Source: Kutzneria viridogrisea (GTDB taxonomy: Bacteria; Actinomycetota; Actinomycetes; Mycobacteriales; Pseudonocardiaceae). Taken from it: DNA of 64,000 nt. Location: positions 434,001 to 498,000 of the forward strand of contig JACJID010000001.1 in NCBI GenBank assembly GCA_014138725.1, in the 5' to 3' direction. The notes beneath the pieces were generated by a model. That model searched no databases and was not told the origin of the DNA. It was given only the letters and a program-made list of their open reading frames with translations. Shown here piece after piece: positions 54,212 to 64,000 of the stretch (the stretch's first letter is position 1; each line of letters opens with the position of its first letter). The translations under genes and the position numbers were made by a program.

Positions 54212-55087
54212 GTGGTCCGGATCCACTTCACCGCCGAGGACCTCGGCCGGATCACGCTGCGGGTCACCCTCGGCCCGCTGGCGCAGTCGTTGCTGGCACT
54301 GGGCGCGCTGGGCAGGTCGGGGGTGGCACCGCACGGCCCGTGGCGCAGCAGGGTCACCGCCCAGCTGCGCGGGCAACCCGCGTTGGCGGGCCTGCTCACC
54401 GCCGGTCCGGTGGACGGTTTGCCGGTGCTGCTTGAGGATCCCGCACGGAGCGCGGCGCTGCTTGGTCTGTGGCGGGTGGCCGTCGCGCCCTACTGGGACC
54501 GCATGGCCGGTCAGCTCACCGCCGAGTGCGCGGTGCGCGGGCGGGCCGCGATGTCCGAGGGGGTCCCGGCGCTGCTGTCCACCCTGCACACCAGGATCGA
54601 GTGGTCCGCGCCCGTGCTCGAACTGCCCGGCCAGGACCTGACCGTGCGGCTGCGCGGGCGCGGGCTCGTGCTGTGCCCCTCGCTGTTCCCGCTGCCCAGC
54701 GGCGGGCTGTTCCTGGACGGGGACCGCCCCGCCCTGCTGTTCGCCGCCCCGCCCGACCGGGCCGCCGCGGAGTGGATCTTCGGTGCCGCAGCGGAGGGGC
54801 CGGGGGCACTGGGCTCGCTGGTCGGCCACACCAGGGCCGCCGTGCTGCGCGAGCTGACCGCCACCCGCAGCACCGGGGAACTCGCCGAGCGGCTGGGCAT
54901 CTCCCCGGCGGGGGCCAGCCAGCACACCACCGTGCTGCGGCACAGCGGGCTGATCGCCACCCGCCGGGTGCGCAACCGCGTGCTGCACTCGCTCACCCCG
55001 CTCGGACAGGCCCTGCTGCGCGGGCGCAGTTGGACGACCGCGCCCGCGCACCGGGTTCACACCGCGTCCGCCGACCAGCCCCGGTAG
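54212..55087 (+). CDS. ArsR-type helix-turn-helix regulator
   Basis: A 291-residue protein with a C-terminal winged HTH (about residues 210-270, STGELAERLGISPAGASQHTTVLRHSGLI, then RVRNRVLHSLT). The large N-terminal domain of about 200 residues has no recognised ligand fold and begins VRIHFTAEDLGRITLRV, a pattern seen in actinobacterial regulators of this type. GTG start 3 bases after the ATPase stop, so it belongs to the NRPS operon. Likely a local regulator of export or resistance. Its 3' end overlaps the convergent flavin reductase by 31 bases. Confidence 0.85.
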   Translation: MVRIHFTAEDLGRITLRVTLGPLAQSLLALGALGRSGVAPHGPWRSRVTAQLRGQPALAGLLTAGPVDGLPVLLEDPARSAALLGLWRVAVAPYWDRMAGQLTAECAVRGRAAMSEGVPALLSTLHTRIEWSAPVLELPGQDLTVRLRGRGLVLCPSLFPLPSGGLFLDGDRPALLFAAPPDRAAAEWIFGAAAEGPGALGSLVGHTRAAVLRELTATRSTGELAERLGISPAGASQHTTVLRHSGLIATRRVRNRVLHSLTPLGQALLRGRSWTTAPAHRVHTASADQPR

Positions 55088-55575
55088 GACCGCCTGCCGT
55101 ACAGCAGCGGGCCGGGGCCGTGCCGGGTCGCGGTCGCGCGGACCTCGCCGAAGACGATCAGGTGGCTGCCCACGTCCTCGGTCCGCACGACCCGGCAGTC
55201 GGCGATCGCGTGGGCCTGCCGCACCAGGTGCGGTCCGGCGGCGCCCTCGGGCAGTTCCCAGTCCACCAGCTCGAACCGGTCCGCGGCCCCGGAGGCGAAC
55301 AGCTCCGCGGTGCGCCTGGCCCGCTCGTGCAGCAGGTTCACGGTGAACGCCCCCTGCCGCAGCACCTCGGCCAGCGTGGGGCTCTGCGCGCGCAGGCACA
55401 CCAGCAGGGTGGGCGGGTCCAGGCTGAGGCTGCACAGGGAGGTGCAGGTCATGCCCCTCGGCTCACCCAGCTCCCCGAGCGTGGTCACCACCGCGACCCC
55501 GGTCGGGAACTCGGCCATCAGCGAGCGGAACCCGTTGGGGTCCACCGTCTTGCTCAGCGAGGTCGACTCGGTCAT
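55057..55575 (-). CDS. Flavin reductase (halogenase partner)
   Basis: A 172-residue flavin reductase-like protein: FPTGVAVVTT near the start, GMTCTSLCSLSLDPPTLLVCL, then FTVNLLHERAR and LIVFGEV. These are the marks of the small NAD(P)H:flavin oxidoreductases that feed reduced FAD to two-component halogenases and monooxygenases. ATG at 55575 overlaps the antiporter stop by one base (TGATG). It ends an operon headed by the tryptophan halogenase, which fits it being the supplier of FADH2. NADH or NADPH preference cannot be told. Confidence 0.92.
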   Translation of the reverse strand: MTESTSLSKTVDPNGFRSLMAEFPTGVAVVTTLGELGEPRGMTCTSLCSLSLDPPTLLVCLRAQSPTLAEVLRQGAFTVNLLHERARRTAELFASGAADRFELVDWELPEGAAGPHLVRQAHAIADCRVVRTEDVGSHLIVFGEVRATATRHGPGPLLYGRRSYRGWSADAV

Positions 55576-56849
55576 CACACGCCTTCCTCCTGTCGGACGG
55601 CGATCGGCCGCCCGCGTGCCTGCACCCGGTCGAGCAGGGTCAGCAGCGGACCGGTCATCCCGGTGCTCACCAGCGCCATCACCAGCAGCGCGAGGAACAG
55701 CGGCGGGGTCAGCAGGTGCGCCTGCAACCCGACCTGGAGCACGATCAGCTCGGTCAGCCCGCGGGTGTTCACCAGCACGCCGACGCGCAGGCCGTCCCAG
55801 TGCGTGCACCCGCCCAGCCGCGCGCCGAGGTGGCCGCCCGCCACCTTGGCCGCCACGCCCAGCAGCACGGTCAGCGCGACCAGTGCCCAGGGCGCCGTCG
55901 TGAACGCCTTGCTCACCACGGTGATCCCGGTGAGCACGAAGAAGACCGGCACCAGCACCCGGCCGATCCGCGACACCGAGGACACGGCCCTGGCCCAGTG
56001 CGGCTCGGCGCTGGCGGGCGTGCTGAGCCCGGCCAGCACCGCGCCGACCACCGCCGTGAGGCCGAAGCTCTCCGTGGTGAAGGCGAACGCGAGTGCGACC
56101 GCGCCCAGCAGCACCGCCACCGCCACCGGCCGCCTCGCGCACAGGGCCGAGACAGCCCCAGTGCGCAGCACGCGCCGTAGCAGCAGGGCCGCGAGCGCGG
56201 CGCCGCCGAGCACCGCCAGTGCGCGCAGGAACCCAGCTGTGGAGCCGGATCCGAGCGCGACGGCGAGTGCGAGCAGCAGCCAGCAGGACGCGTCGATGGC
56301 GATCGAGGAGGACAGGGCGAGCCTGCCCACCGCGGTGCCGTCGATGCCCCGATCGGTCAGGATCCTGGCCAGCACCGGCACGGCCGTGATCGCCAGCGTG
56401 ACCGCGACCATCAGCACGAAGGCCCCAGTCGGCGCCGAGCCCAGCAGCACGGGGTCACCGGTGCCCAGCACGAGCAGTGCCAGCAGGCCGCCCGCGGCCA
56501 GCGCGGGCAGGAAGGCCCCGGCCGTCACCCAGCCGATCGCCCCGGCGCGGGGCCGGTCCGAGCCCAGTCGCAGTTCGCGCGCCAGCCCGAACAGGAACAG
56601 CGCCAGCCCGGCCTGGGTGAGCAGGCCCAGGTCCTCGAGCACCCGCTGGGGCAGCACCTGGGCGAAGGCCCCGGGCCCGAGCAGCGCGAGCAGTGCGGGC
56701 CCGGCGGCCAGCCCGGCGAGGATCTCGCCGATGACCTCCGGCTGGCGGGCCCGCCTGGCCCCGAACCGTCCGATGAGGACGATCGGGACCACGGCGGCGA
56801 GCACCGCCAGCGCGTGGCCGGTGCGCAGCAGCACCTCGGTCACGGTCAT
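55575..56849 (-). CDS. Cation/proton antiporter
   Basis: A 424-residue membrane protein of the CPA2/KefB-type antiporter family, with about 12 hydrophobic helices. Visible pieces are QPEVIGEILAGLAAGP, ALFLFGLARELRLG and LVNTRGLTELIVL, all characteristic. Similar antiporters occur in other halogenated NRPS clusters (for example the balhimycin type), where they are thought to move product or ions. It lies 4 bases after the halogenase stop and overlaps the flavin reductase start. Export or ion balance is a guess. Confidence 0.88.
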   Translation of the reverse strand: MTVTEVLLRTGHALAVLAAVVPIVLIGRFGARRARQPEVIGEILAGLAAGPALLALLGPGAFAQVLPQRVLEDLGLLTQAGLALFLFGLARELRLGSDRPRAGAIGWVTAGAFLPALAAGGLLALLVLGTGDPVLLGSAPTGAFVLMVAVTLAITAVPVLARILTDRGIDGTAVGRLALSSSIAIDASCWLLLALAVALGSGSTAGFLRALAVLGGAALAALLLRRVLRTGAVSALCARRPVAVAVLLGAVALAFAFTTESFGLTAVVGAVLAGLSTPASAEPHWARAVSSVSRIGRVLVPVFFVLTGITVVSKAFTTAPWALVALTVLLGVAAKVAGGHLGARLGGCTHWDGLRVGVLVNTRGLTELIVLQVGLQAHLLTPPLFLALLVMALVSTGMTGPLLTLLDRVQARGRPIAVRQEEGV

Positions 56850-56853
56850 CGGT

Positions 56854-58656
<1,803 letters not shown>

Positions 58657-58680
58657 GCGCGACCGTGGTCACGGTCGCGC
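58657..58680 (-). terminator. Hairpin terminator after the AsnO-like gene
   Basis: On the minus strand GCGCGACCGTG pairs with CACGGTCGCGC across a 2-base loop (11-base arms), followed by TTCTTTG. It starts 23 bases after the stop of the hydroxylase gene and should end its transcript before the halogenase promoter. Confidence 0.7.
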
Positions 58681-58702
58681 TCGGGGCAGGGCTGGTCCGG
58701 GT

Positions 58703-59686
58703 TCAGCGCACGAGCACCGGCCCGTCACCCGGCCGGTGGTCCCGGGAGCGGCGCAGGTCGCGCAGCGAGAAGCTGCGCTGCAACCAGCGGTCCCGGCCGT
58801 CGTAGCGCGGGGTGAACGCGGTCCTGCCGTGCAGGGCCACGTGGTTGTCCACGATCGCCAGGTCGCCGGGGGCCGGGTAGTAGGTGTCGGCCGTGTTCGA
58901 CAGCGCGGCGTGCAACTCCAGCAGCGCCTCGCCCGCGGACTCGGTGAGCGGCCGGGTCGCGGCGAAGTCGACCACGATGTCGGGGTCCTCGGGGTCCCCG
59001 CCGAGCACGGCGTGCGCGGGGGCGTCCTGGCCCGAGCCGAAGGAGGGCGGCGGGGAGGTGACGAACTCCGCGCGGTGCAGTGCCCGCAGGCAGGAGGCCG
59101 ACAGCTGGGGCCTGGCGCGGCGGATGCAGGCCACCCGCAGGCCCGCCACCCGCTCGTGGTCGGCGCGCAGGCACAGCAGCAGCACGTAGTCCGGGCGGTG
59201 CCGGTGGAACGCGTTCTCGTTGTGCAGGGAGAGCAGCACCGAGCCCTCGTTGCCCTGGAAGTTCTCGTTGCCGGGCACCGGGACCACGTCCTGTACCAGC
59301 GCGCCCGACTTCTCGGCCAGGAAGGCCGCCGGGTCGCCAAGCCCGCAGGCGAACATGGTCAGCAGCGCGGCGGGCACCGTGGGCGCCAACTGCACCGAGC
59401 CGCTGGCCGAGGGCGTGTCCGGCAGCAGGGACTCGTCCACCGGCAGCCCACGCACCAGCAGTGCGCCCTCGGCCCCGGAATCGCGCCGGAATCGCGCGAG
59501 TCGTCTGCGGGTGGCGGCCGGGAGGTCCTGCCAGCCCGCGCTCGCAGCCTCCGTCCACTCGGGTGAGTTCAGCCCGTTCCGGCCCGAGGAGAGCAGTTTT
59601 CGTGCTACTTCTCCGACGGTATTCCGTTCTGCCTCGGACAGGACGAGAATGGGCGTGGAAAAGCCGATGTCATCGGTGATGGACAC
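58703..59686 (-). CDS. AsnO/VioC-like Fe(II)/2-oxoglutarate hydroxylase
   Basis: A 327-residue oxygenase of the clavaminate-synthase-like subgroup. Ligands are His155 and Glu157 in SLHNENAFH and His286 in VALHGRTAF, with Arg about 300-304 for 2-oxoglutarate. In this subgroup AsnO makes 3-hydroxyasparagine from free Asn, and VioC acts on Arg. The Asn-type code of the third NRPS module makes free Asn hydroxylation an attractive assignment, but Arg or other amino acids are possible. The start is the GTG at 59686 with AGGAG 6 bases upstream. It is divergent from the MMPL exporter. Confidence 0.82.
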   Translation of the reverse strand: MSITDDIGFSTPILVLSEAERNTVGEVARKLLSSGRNGLNSPEWTEAASAGWQDLPAATRRRLARFRRDSGAEGALLVRGLPVDESLLPDTPSASGSVQLAPTVPAALLTMFACGLGDPAAFLAEKSGALVQDVVPVPGNENFQGNEGSVLLSLHNENAFHRHRPDYVLLLCLRADHERVAGLRVACIRRARPQLSASCLRALHRAEFVTSPPPSFGSGQDAPAHAVLGGDPEDPDIVVDFAATRPLTESAGEALLELHAALSNTADTYYPAPGDLAIVDNHVALHGRTAFTPRYDGRDRWLQRSFSLRDLRRSRDHRPGDGPVLVR

Positions 59687-59804
59687 GGTGTCTCCTGGAT
59701 GACCGGGATGAAGAGCTGGCTTTCGAGGGTAGTTTCGCGCGACCGCGTGCCGCCAGGAGATTAAGCCGGGGACGAAAGACCCAGGCCGGTCGACCGGTCG
59801 CGGG

Positions 59805-59837
59805 ATGTCAGTTGACAGCTCGACCATGCACCTGTCA
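59805..59837. promoter_or_regulatory. Degenerate heptamer-type sites in the MMPL/hydroxylase gap
   Basis: ATGTCAG (59805-59811) and CTGTCAG (59831-59837) carry the heptamer core of the SARP sites but are 26 bases apart, not 11. TGTCA-GT-TGACA (59806-59817) is also a short palindrome, and TTGACA at 59812 could serve as a -35. A weaker or different control site. Confidence 0.35.
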
Positions 59838-59934
59838 GTCTCGTCTTACACGTGAAGCGCCCCGCGGCGGGCGCTCGGGGGACGGGCGGCCGGCGCGGGG
59901 ATCCGCCGGGGACGCGCCCGAGGGGTGAGAAGGG

Positions 59935-62136
59935 GTGGGGTACGTGCAGAACAAGTCAGTCACGGTGCGCGCGGCGAGGTGGAGCGCGCGCCACCCGTGG
60001 ACCGCGATCATCGGCTGGGTGGTCTTCGTCGCGCTGTGCCTGGTCGCGGGCAGCGCGATCGGCAGCCACGCGGCGACCAACCGGGACTTCGGCGTCGGCG
60101 AGGCCGGTCGCATGGAGGCGATGGCCGAGGACAACGGGCTGACCCTGGCCGCCGTCGAACAGATCCTGATCACCGCACCGAGCGGATCACTGGACCGGGC
60201 CCAGGCCCAGGCCGTGGCCGCCGAGATCAGCCAGCGCATGGGTGCCCTGCCCGCGGTGGCCTCGGTGGACCCGCCGGTGGTCTCCGCCGACGGCTCCGCG
60301 ATCTCCGTGCCGGTCACCATGAAGGGCGACGCCCGCGAGGCCGCCAGCCACGTGGACACCCTGCTCAGGCAGACCGCCGAGGTGCAGAAGGCCCACCCTG
60401 GCCTGCGCGTGGAGGAGACCGGCCGCGGCTCCACCGGCAAGGGGCTCAACGAGCAGCGCGCCAGCGACCTGGCCCTGTCGGAGAAGATCACGCTGCCCAT
60501 CACGCTGGTGATCCTGTTGCTGGTGTTCGGTTCCCTGCTCACCGCGGGCGTACCGGTGCTGCTGGCCATCACCGCCATCGCCGGCACCATGGGCCTGTAC
60601 TCGATCGCCTCGCACGTCTTCCCGGACGCCGGTGTGGCCAACCAGGTCATCCTGCTGCTGGGCATGGCGGTGGGCGTGGACTACGCGCTGTTCTACGTCA
60701 AGCGGGTCCGCGAGGAGCGGGAGCGCGCGGGCGGGCAGATCAGCTCCCAGGCGGCGGTCGAGCTGGCCGCGGCCACCTCGGGTCGGGTCGTGGTGATGTC
60801 CGGGCTCGCCGTGATCGCCTCCACCGCCTGCCTGTTCCTGGCCGACGACGTGATCTTCTCCTCGCTGGCGGCTGGCACGATCATCGTGGTGCTGGTCGCC
60901 ATGATCAGCTCGCTGACCGTGCTGCCCGCCCTGCTCACCAAGCTGGGCAAGCGCATGGACTCGCAGCTGCCCTTCCTGCGCCGCAAGCGCTCCGCGGGTG
61001 GCGGCCGGCGCTGGAACGCGCTGCTGCGCCCCGCGATGACGCACCCGGTCGCCACCCTGGTGATCGCCACCCTGGCCATGCTGCTGCTGGCGCTGCCCGG
61101 GCTGGGCATGAAGCTGGGCACGCCCGGTGAGGACACCTACTCCCGTGAGATCCCGGCGTTGCAGGTGGCCGACCGGCTCGACGCGGCCTTCCCGGCCCAG
61201 AAGGTCACCAACACGATCGGCCTGCACTCCACCGAGCTCGACGGCCAGCAGATCCGCGCCGCGTTGCAGGGCCTGGTCCGCACCACCTCGACCGACCCGT
61301 TGTTCGCGGGCAACACCGCACCGCGCATCCGCATCGCCACCGACGGCCACACCGGGACCCTCGACCTGGGCACCCCGTTCACGGCCAGCACCCAGCAGGC
61401 CAGCGACGCACTGCACGTGCTGCGCCAGCGCTACGTGCCGCAGGCCTTCGGCTCGCTGCCCGGCGCGCGGTACGCGGTCTCCGGTGACGTGGCCCGCGAC
61501 CAGGACTACACCCAGCACCAGAACGAGCAGCTGCCCTGGGTGCTGCTGGTCGTCCTGCTGGTCACCTTCCTGGTCACCGCCTTCGTGTTCCGCTCAGTGG
61601 TGATCGCCTTCTTCGGCACCCTGCTGACCATGCTGTCCACCGCGGGCGCCCTGGGCGGGCTGGTGCTGCTGTTCCAGAGCTCCTTCTCCACCGCACTGTT
61701 CGGCGCCGACTCCGCGGGCTTCATCGGGTCCCGGGTCCCGCTGTTCCTGATCGTGATCCTGTTCGGACTGTCCATGGACTACCAGATCTTCGTGGTCAGC
61801 CGGATCCGCGAGGCGGTGCTGCGCGGGGTGCCCACCCGCCGCGCGGTGGCCGAGGGCATCGCCAGTTCGGCCAGCGTGGTCACCGGCGCCGCGGTCGTGA
61901 TGGTCTCGGTGTTCGCCAGCTTCACCTTCCTGCACCTGCTTGAGGTCAAGCAGACCGGCTACGCGCTGGTGCTGGGTGTGCTGCTGGACGCGGTGGTGGT
62001 GCGCATCCTCATCCTGCCCGCGCTGCTGGCCCTGCTGGGCCGCGCCAGCTGGTGGCCCTCCCGCGCCGCGCGCAGGGCGGCCACCGCGCCTGCGCCCGCC
62101 GAGACCACCGCCAGGCTGAGCCAGCCGATCCGGTAG
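59935..62136 (+). CDS. MMPL/RND-type exporter
   Basis: A 733-residue membrane transporter of the MMPL family. One N-terminal helix (about residues 24-44), a soluble loop, then a block of helices (about 180-330) including GMAVGVDYALFYVKR, a second soluble loop and a second block (about 535-710) with LFGLSMDYQIFVVSR. These repeated GxxxDY elements hold the proton-relay Asp-Tyr pairs. Actinobacterial MMPLs export lipids and lipopeptides, so export of an acylated product fits. GTG at 59935, with GAGAAGGGG upstream; a GTG at 59944 is an alternative. Confidence 0.92.
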   Translation: MGYVQNKSVTVRAARWSARHPWTAIIGWVVFVALCLVAGSAIGSHAATNRDFGVGEAGRMEAMAEDNGLTLAAVEQILITAPSGSLDRAQAQAVAAEISQRMGALPAVASVDPPVVSADGSAISVPVTMKGDAREAASHVDTLLRQTAEVQKAHPGLRVEETGRGSTGKGLNEQRASDLALSEKITLPITLVILLLVFGSLLTAGVPVLLAITAIAGTMGLYSIASHVFPDAGVANQVILLLGMAVGVDYALFYVKRVREERERAGGQISSQAAVELAAATSGRVVVMSGLAVIASTACLFLADDVIFSSLAAGTIIVVLVAMISSLTVLPALLTKLGKRMDSQLPFLRRKRSAGGGRRWNALLRPAMTHPVATLVIATLAMLLLALPGLGMKLGTPGEDTYSREIPALQVADRLDAAFPAQKVTNTIGLHSTELDGQQIRAALQGLVRTTSTDPLFAGNTAPRIRIATDGHTGTLDLGTPFTASTQQASDALHVLRQRYVPQAFGSLPGARYAVSGDVARDQDYTQHQNEQLPWVLLVVLLVTFLVTAFVFRSVVIAFFGTLLTMLSTAGALGGLVLLFQSSFSTALFGADSAGFIGSRVPLFLIVILFGLSMDYQIFVVSRIREAVLRGVPTRRAVAEGIASSASVVTGAAVVMVSVFASFTFLHLLEVKQTGYALVLGVLLDAVVVRILILPALLALLGRASWWPSRAARRAATAPAPAETTARLSQPIR

Positions 62137-62158
62137 TGCACAACCGATCGGCTCTCCA

Positions 62159-62198
62159 GCGCGATGTCCCGGGATCCCCCTTCTCCGGGACATCGCGC
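62159..62198 (+). terminator. Long stem-loop after the MMPL gene
   Basis: GCGCGATGTCCCGG (62159-62172) pairs perfectly with CCGGGACATCGCGC (62185-62198), 14-base arms and a 12-base loop. It begins 23 bases after the MMPL stop. There is no T tract, so it is either a GC-type actinomycete terminator or an RNA element. An AT-rich stretch with two TATAGG hexamers (62214-62243) follows and may be the ACP promoter. Confidence 0.6.
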
Positions 62199-62307
62199 GC
62201 CGCCGTCGCCCCCTATGGGAAAAATATAGGAGCCCGTATAGGTCCCGGTGCGAGTCTCCTCCCGCGGGCCACCGGACCGGCCCGCCAATCACGCGGGAGA
62301 GACGAAC

Positions 62308-62583
62308 ATGACCACTGCGAATGCCAACGCGTCCACCGGTGTCGGCGACGAGCTGCGGGCCAAGGTGAAGGAGATCGTCTGCGAGATCCTGGAGATCGAC
62401 CCCGAGGAGATGACCGGGGAGAGCCTGTTCAAGGAGGACCACGGCGCTGACTCGATGGGTGCCATCGAGATCCTGTCCTCCCTGGAGCGCACCCTCGGCG
62501 TGGACATCGACCAGAGCGAGCTCGCCCGCATGGTCAACCTCGACGGGGTCATCGCCGTCGTCGCCGAGGCCATGGCCGCCTGA
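62308..62583 (+). CDS. Acyl carrier protein
   Basis: A 91-residue carrier protein. The 4'-phosphopantetheine site is Ser49 in GADSMGAIE, with the usual flanking helices (ELRAKVKEIVCEILEID before, LERTLGVDIDQSELARM after). The start is the ATG at 62308 with GGGAGAG 7 bases upstream. The ketosynthase gene follows after 28 bases. A free ACP beside a ketosynthase and close to an NRPS with an N-terminal condensation domain suggests that it carries an acyl or polyketide starter chain. Confidence 0.92.
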   Translation: MTTANANASTGVGDELRAKVKEIVCEILEIDPEEMTGESLFKEDHGADSMGAIEILSSLERTLGVDIDQSELARMVNLDGVIAVVAEAMAA

Positions 62584-62611
62584 GCCGACACCGAGCAGGG
62601 GGGAGGACCGC

Positions 62612-63832
62612 ATGGACAGCGCGCGCGAGCCGAGGCGGGTGGTCGTCACCGGACTCGGTGTGGTGACCAGCATCGGCACCGGGGTCGGGGAGTTCCTGAC
62701 CGGGCTGAGATCGGGCCGCAGCGGGGTCAAGCCGATCACCTCGTTCGAGACGGCGGGCTACGCGCACGCCAACGGGTGCGAGATCACCGACTTCGATCCG
62801 GCGCGGCGGCTGCACGAGGCCGGTGCGGAGGAACTGGGCCGTGCGGGCCAGTTCTCGGCGGCGGCGGCGCGCATGGCCGTGGCCGACGGGGCGATGCCCG
62901 TGCGGGCGCTGCGGGAGGAGCGCGTGCTGGTCTCCGTGGGGACCACCGACGGCGAGTCCCGCGACCTGGACCGGCTGGCGATCCTGGACTACCAGGACGG
63001 GCCCGCCCACCTGGCGCGGCGCTCGCCAGCGGGCAGGCTGTCCAGTGCCATCGTGCGCGAGCTCGGACTGTCCGATGTGGAGGCCGTGACCATCCCGACC
63101 GCCTGCGCCGCGGGCAACTACGCCATCGGGCACGGCATGGACGCCATCCGCGCCGGTGACGTGGACGTGGCCCTGTGCGGCGGGGTGGACGCCCTGTGCC
63201 GCAAGACCTACGCCGGGTTCTACCGGCTCGGCGCGATGGCGCCGGAGGTCTGCCAGCCCTTCGACCGGGACCGCAAGGGCATCCTGGTCGGCGAGGGCGC
63301 GGGCATCCTGCTGATGGAGAGCCTGGAGCACGCCCTGGCACGAGGGGCGCGCATCTACGCCGAACTGCTCGGCTACGGGCTGACCTGCGACGCGCTCAGC
63401 CCGGTCGCACCGGACCAGGACAGCCTGGCCCGCTGCATGCGGCTGGCCCACGAGAACGCCGGGGTGAAGCCGACCGACATCGACTTCATCTCCGCGCACG
63501 GCACCGGTACCAAGGCCAACGACATGACCGAGGTGGCGGCCATCCGGCAGGCGTTCACCGACGCGCCGCCGCCCACGGTGTCCATCAAGGGCATGCTGGG
63601 CCACGCCATGGGTGCCGCGAGCGCGCTGGGTGCCGCCGCCTGCGCGCTGGCGATCACGGAGGGCTTCATCCCGCCGACGATCAACCACCGGGAGACCGAC
63701 CCCGAGTGCCAGGTGGACTGCGTGCCCAACCAGGCGCGGCCCGCCGAGGTCAGGGTGGTGCAGAACAACGCGCTGGCCTTCGGCGGCAACAACGCGGTGC
63801 TGATCCTGGGACGGTACGGGACCGCGGCATGA
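62612..63832 (+). CDS. Beta-ketoacyl-ACP synthase (FabF-type)
   Basis: A 406-residue ketosynthase with the full Cys-His-His set: Cys165 in PTACAAGN, His296 in SAHGTGTKAND and His331 in LGHAMGAA. The spacing fits condensing enzymes of the FabF or type II PKS alpha kind; no chain-length-factor partner lies in the window. It elongates acyl-ACP with malonyl units. GGGGGGAGG lies 6 bases before the ATG. Its stop overlaps the next gene's ATG. The rest of an acyl-chain set is probably outside the window. Confidence 0.92.
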   Translation: MDSAREPRRVVVTGLGVVTSIGTGVGEFLTGLRSGRSGVKPITSFETAGYAHANGCEITDFDPARRLHEAGAEELGRAGQFSAAAARMAVADGAMPVRALREERVLVSVGTTDGESRDLDRLAILDYQDGPAHLARRSPAGRLSSAIVRELGLSDVEAVTIPTACAAGNYAIGHGMDAIRAGDVDVALCGGVDALCRKTYAGFYRLGAMAPEVCQPFDRDRKGILVGEGAGILLMESLEHALARGARIYAELLGYGLTCDALSPVAPDQDSLARCMRLAHENAGVKPTDIDFISAHGTGTKANDMTEVAAIRQAFTDAPPPTVSIKGMLGHAMGAASALGAAACALAITEGFIPPTINHRETDPECQVDCVPNQARPAEVRVVQNNALAFGGNNAVLILGRYGTAA

Positions 63833-64000
63833 CGGCCTTCCCAGTGCTCCGCAGGAAGTCCACATCTGACAGTCCTGTTCGGACATTGCTGCTGCACGGC
63901 CTCGGCTGCACGAACGCGATGTGGGACGAGTTCGTGGTGCACGCGGACGGGCGGCTGGAGCTGTGGGACGTCACCCTGCCCTGGCACGGGGTGGACGACC
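63829..64000 (+). CDS. Alpha/beta hydrolase, N-terminal part
   Basis: The gene begins at the ATG overlapping the ketosynthase stop (ATGA) and runs off the window after 57 codons. The visible part has LLLHGLGCTNAMWDEF, the strand and oxyanion-hole loop of an alpha/beta hydrolase, then LELWDVTLPWHG. The catalytic residues lie beyond the edge. In this position it could be a thioesterase or lactonase for acyl chain release. Function open. Confidence 0.7.
   Translation, partial: MTAFPVLRRKSTSDSPVRTLLLHGLGCTNAMWDEFVVHADGRLELWDVTLPWHGVDD

Noticed and set aside
62612-63832. Chain-length factor
   Set aside because: The active-site Cys is present (PTACAAGN), so it is a catalytic ketosynthase.

Overview
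The window is high-GC DNA with strong third-position GC bias, frequent GTG starts, GTGA/ATGA stop-start overlaps and streptomycete-style regulators (SARP, LuxR-like, CGNR, an ESX-type cassette, a DUF222 HNH gene). This points to a filamentous actinomycete. Pseudonocardiaceae is the best guess, but that is inference and not an identification.

Left part (1-15.6 kb), mostly housekeeping or accessory genes: the tail of a flavin monooxygenase; a four-gene overlapping operon (EamA exporter, then a polar amino acid ABC importer) divergent from a MarR regulator across a palindromic operator; a three-gene overlapping operon ending in a 1290-residue TPR-CHAT peptidase-like protein; a secreted PI-PLC-like enzyme carrying inserted repeats; an ESX/type VII accessory cassette (PPE-like, small target-like, EspG-like); a LuxR-type regulator; and a divergent MBL-hydrolase/CGNR pair.

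15.7-21.0 kb: a small NRPS unit. A truncated condensation-domain fragment overlaps the start of an A-T-C-A-T synthetase with no thioesterase. The binding-pocket codes read as Val then Pro. A membrane protein, a fibronectin-type lipoprotein, a lyase-like secreted protein, an MFS exporter, a LysR regulator and a carboxymuconolactone-decarboxylase-like protein follow.

26.4 kb to the right edge: a second, larger biosynthetic cluster that runs off the window. Tandem heptamers (core TGTCAG, 11-bp period) lie upstream of a diaminobutyrate-type aminotransferase, an amidase-led operon and the main NRPS gene. This is the arrangement expected of SARP binding sites, and two SARP genes lie next to the NRPS. 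A G-rich repeat tract and a DUF222 HNH gene interrupt the cluster at 27.9-31.4 kb. The amidase operon carries a SyrP-like oxygenase, a tryptophan 2,3-dioxygenase, a kynurenine-formamidase-like hydrolase and an FkbM methyltransferase. The NRPS is C-A-T-E-C-A-T-C-A-T-TE (three residues, the first epimerised), followed by ABC permease, P450, MbtH, ABC ATPase and an ArsR-type regulator. On the other strand are a tryptophan halogenase, ion antiporter and flavin reductase operon, and an AsnO/VioC-like hydroxylase. An MMPL exporter, an ACP, a ketosynthase and an alpha/beta hydrolase close the window.

Taken together (inference): tryptophan is halogenated, ring-opened to formylkynurenine and deformylated to a halokynurenine. 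The NRPS joins a D-configured basic residue (possibly diaminobutyrate), a large aromatic residue (candidate halokynurenine) and Asn or hydroxy-Asn. An acyl starter made by the ACP/ketosynthase set may cap the N-terminus through the N-terminal condensation domain. Two key ring-opening enzymes have altered active sites: a His-to-Gly change in the dioxygenase and a Cys nucleophile in the formamidase.
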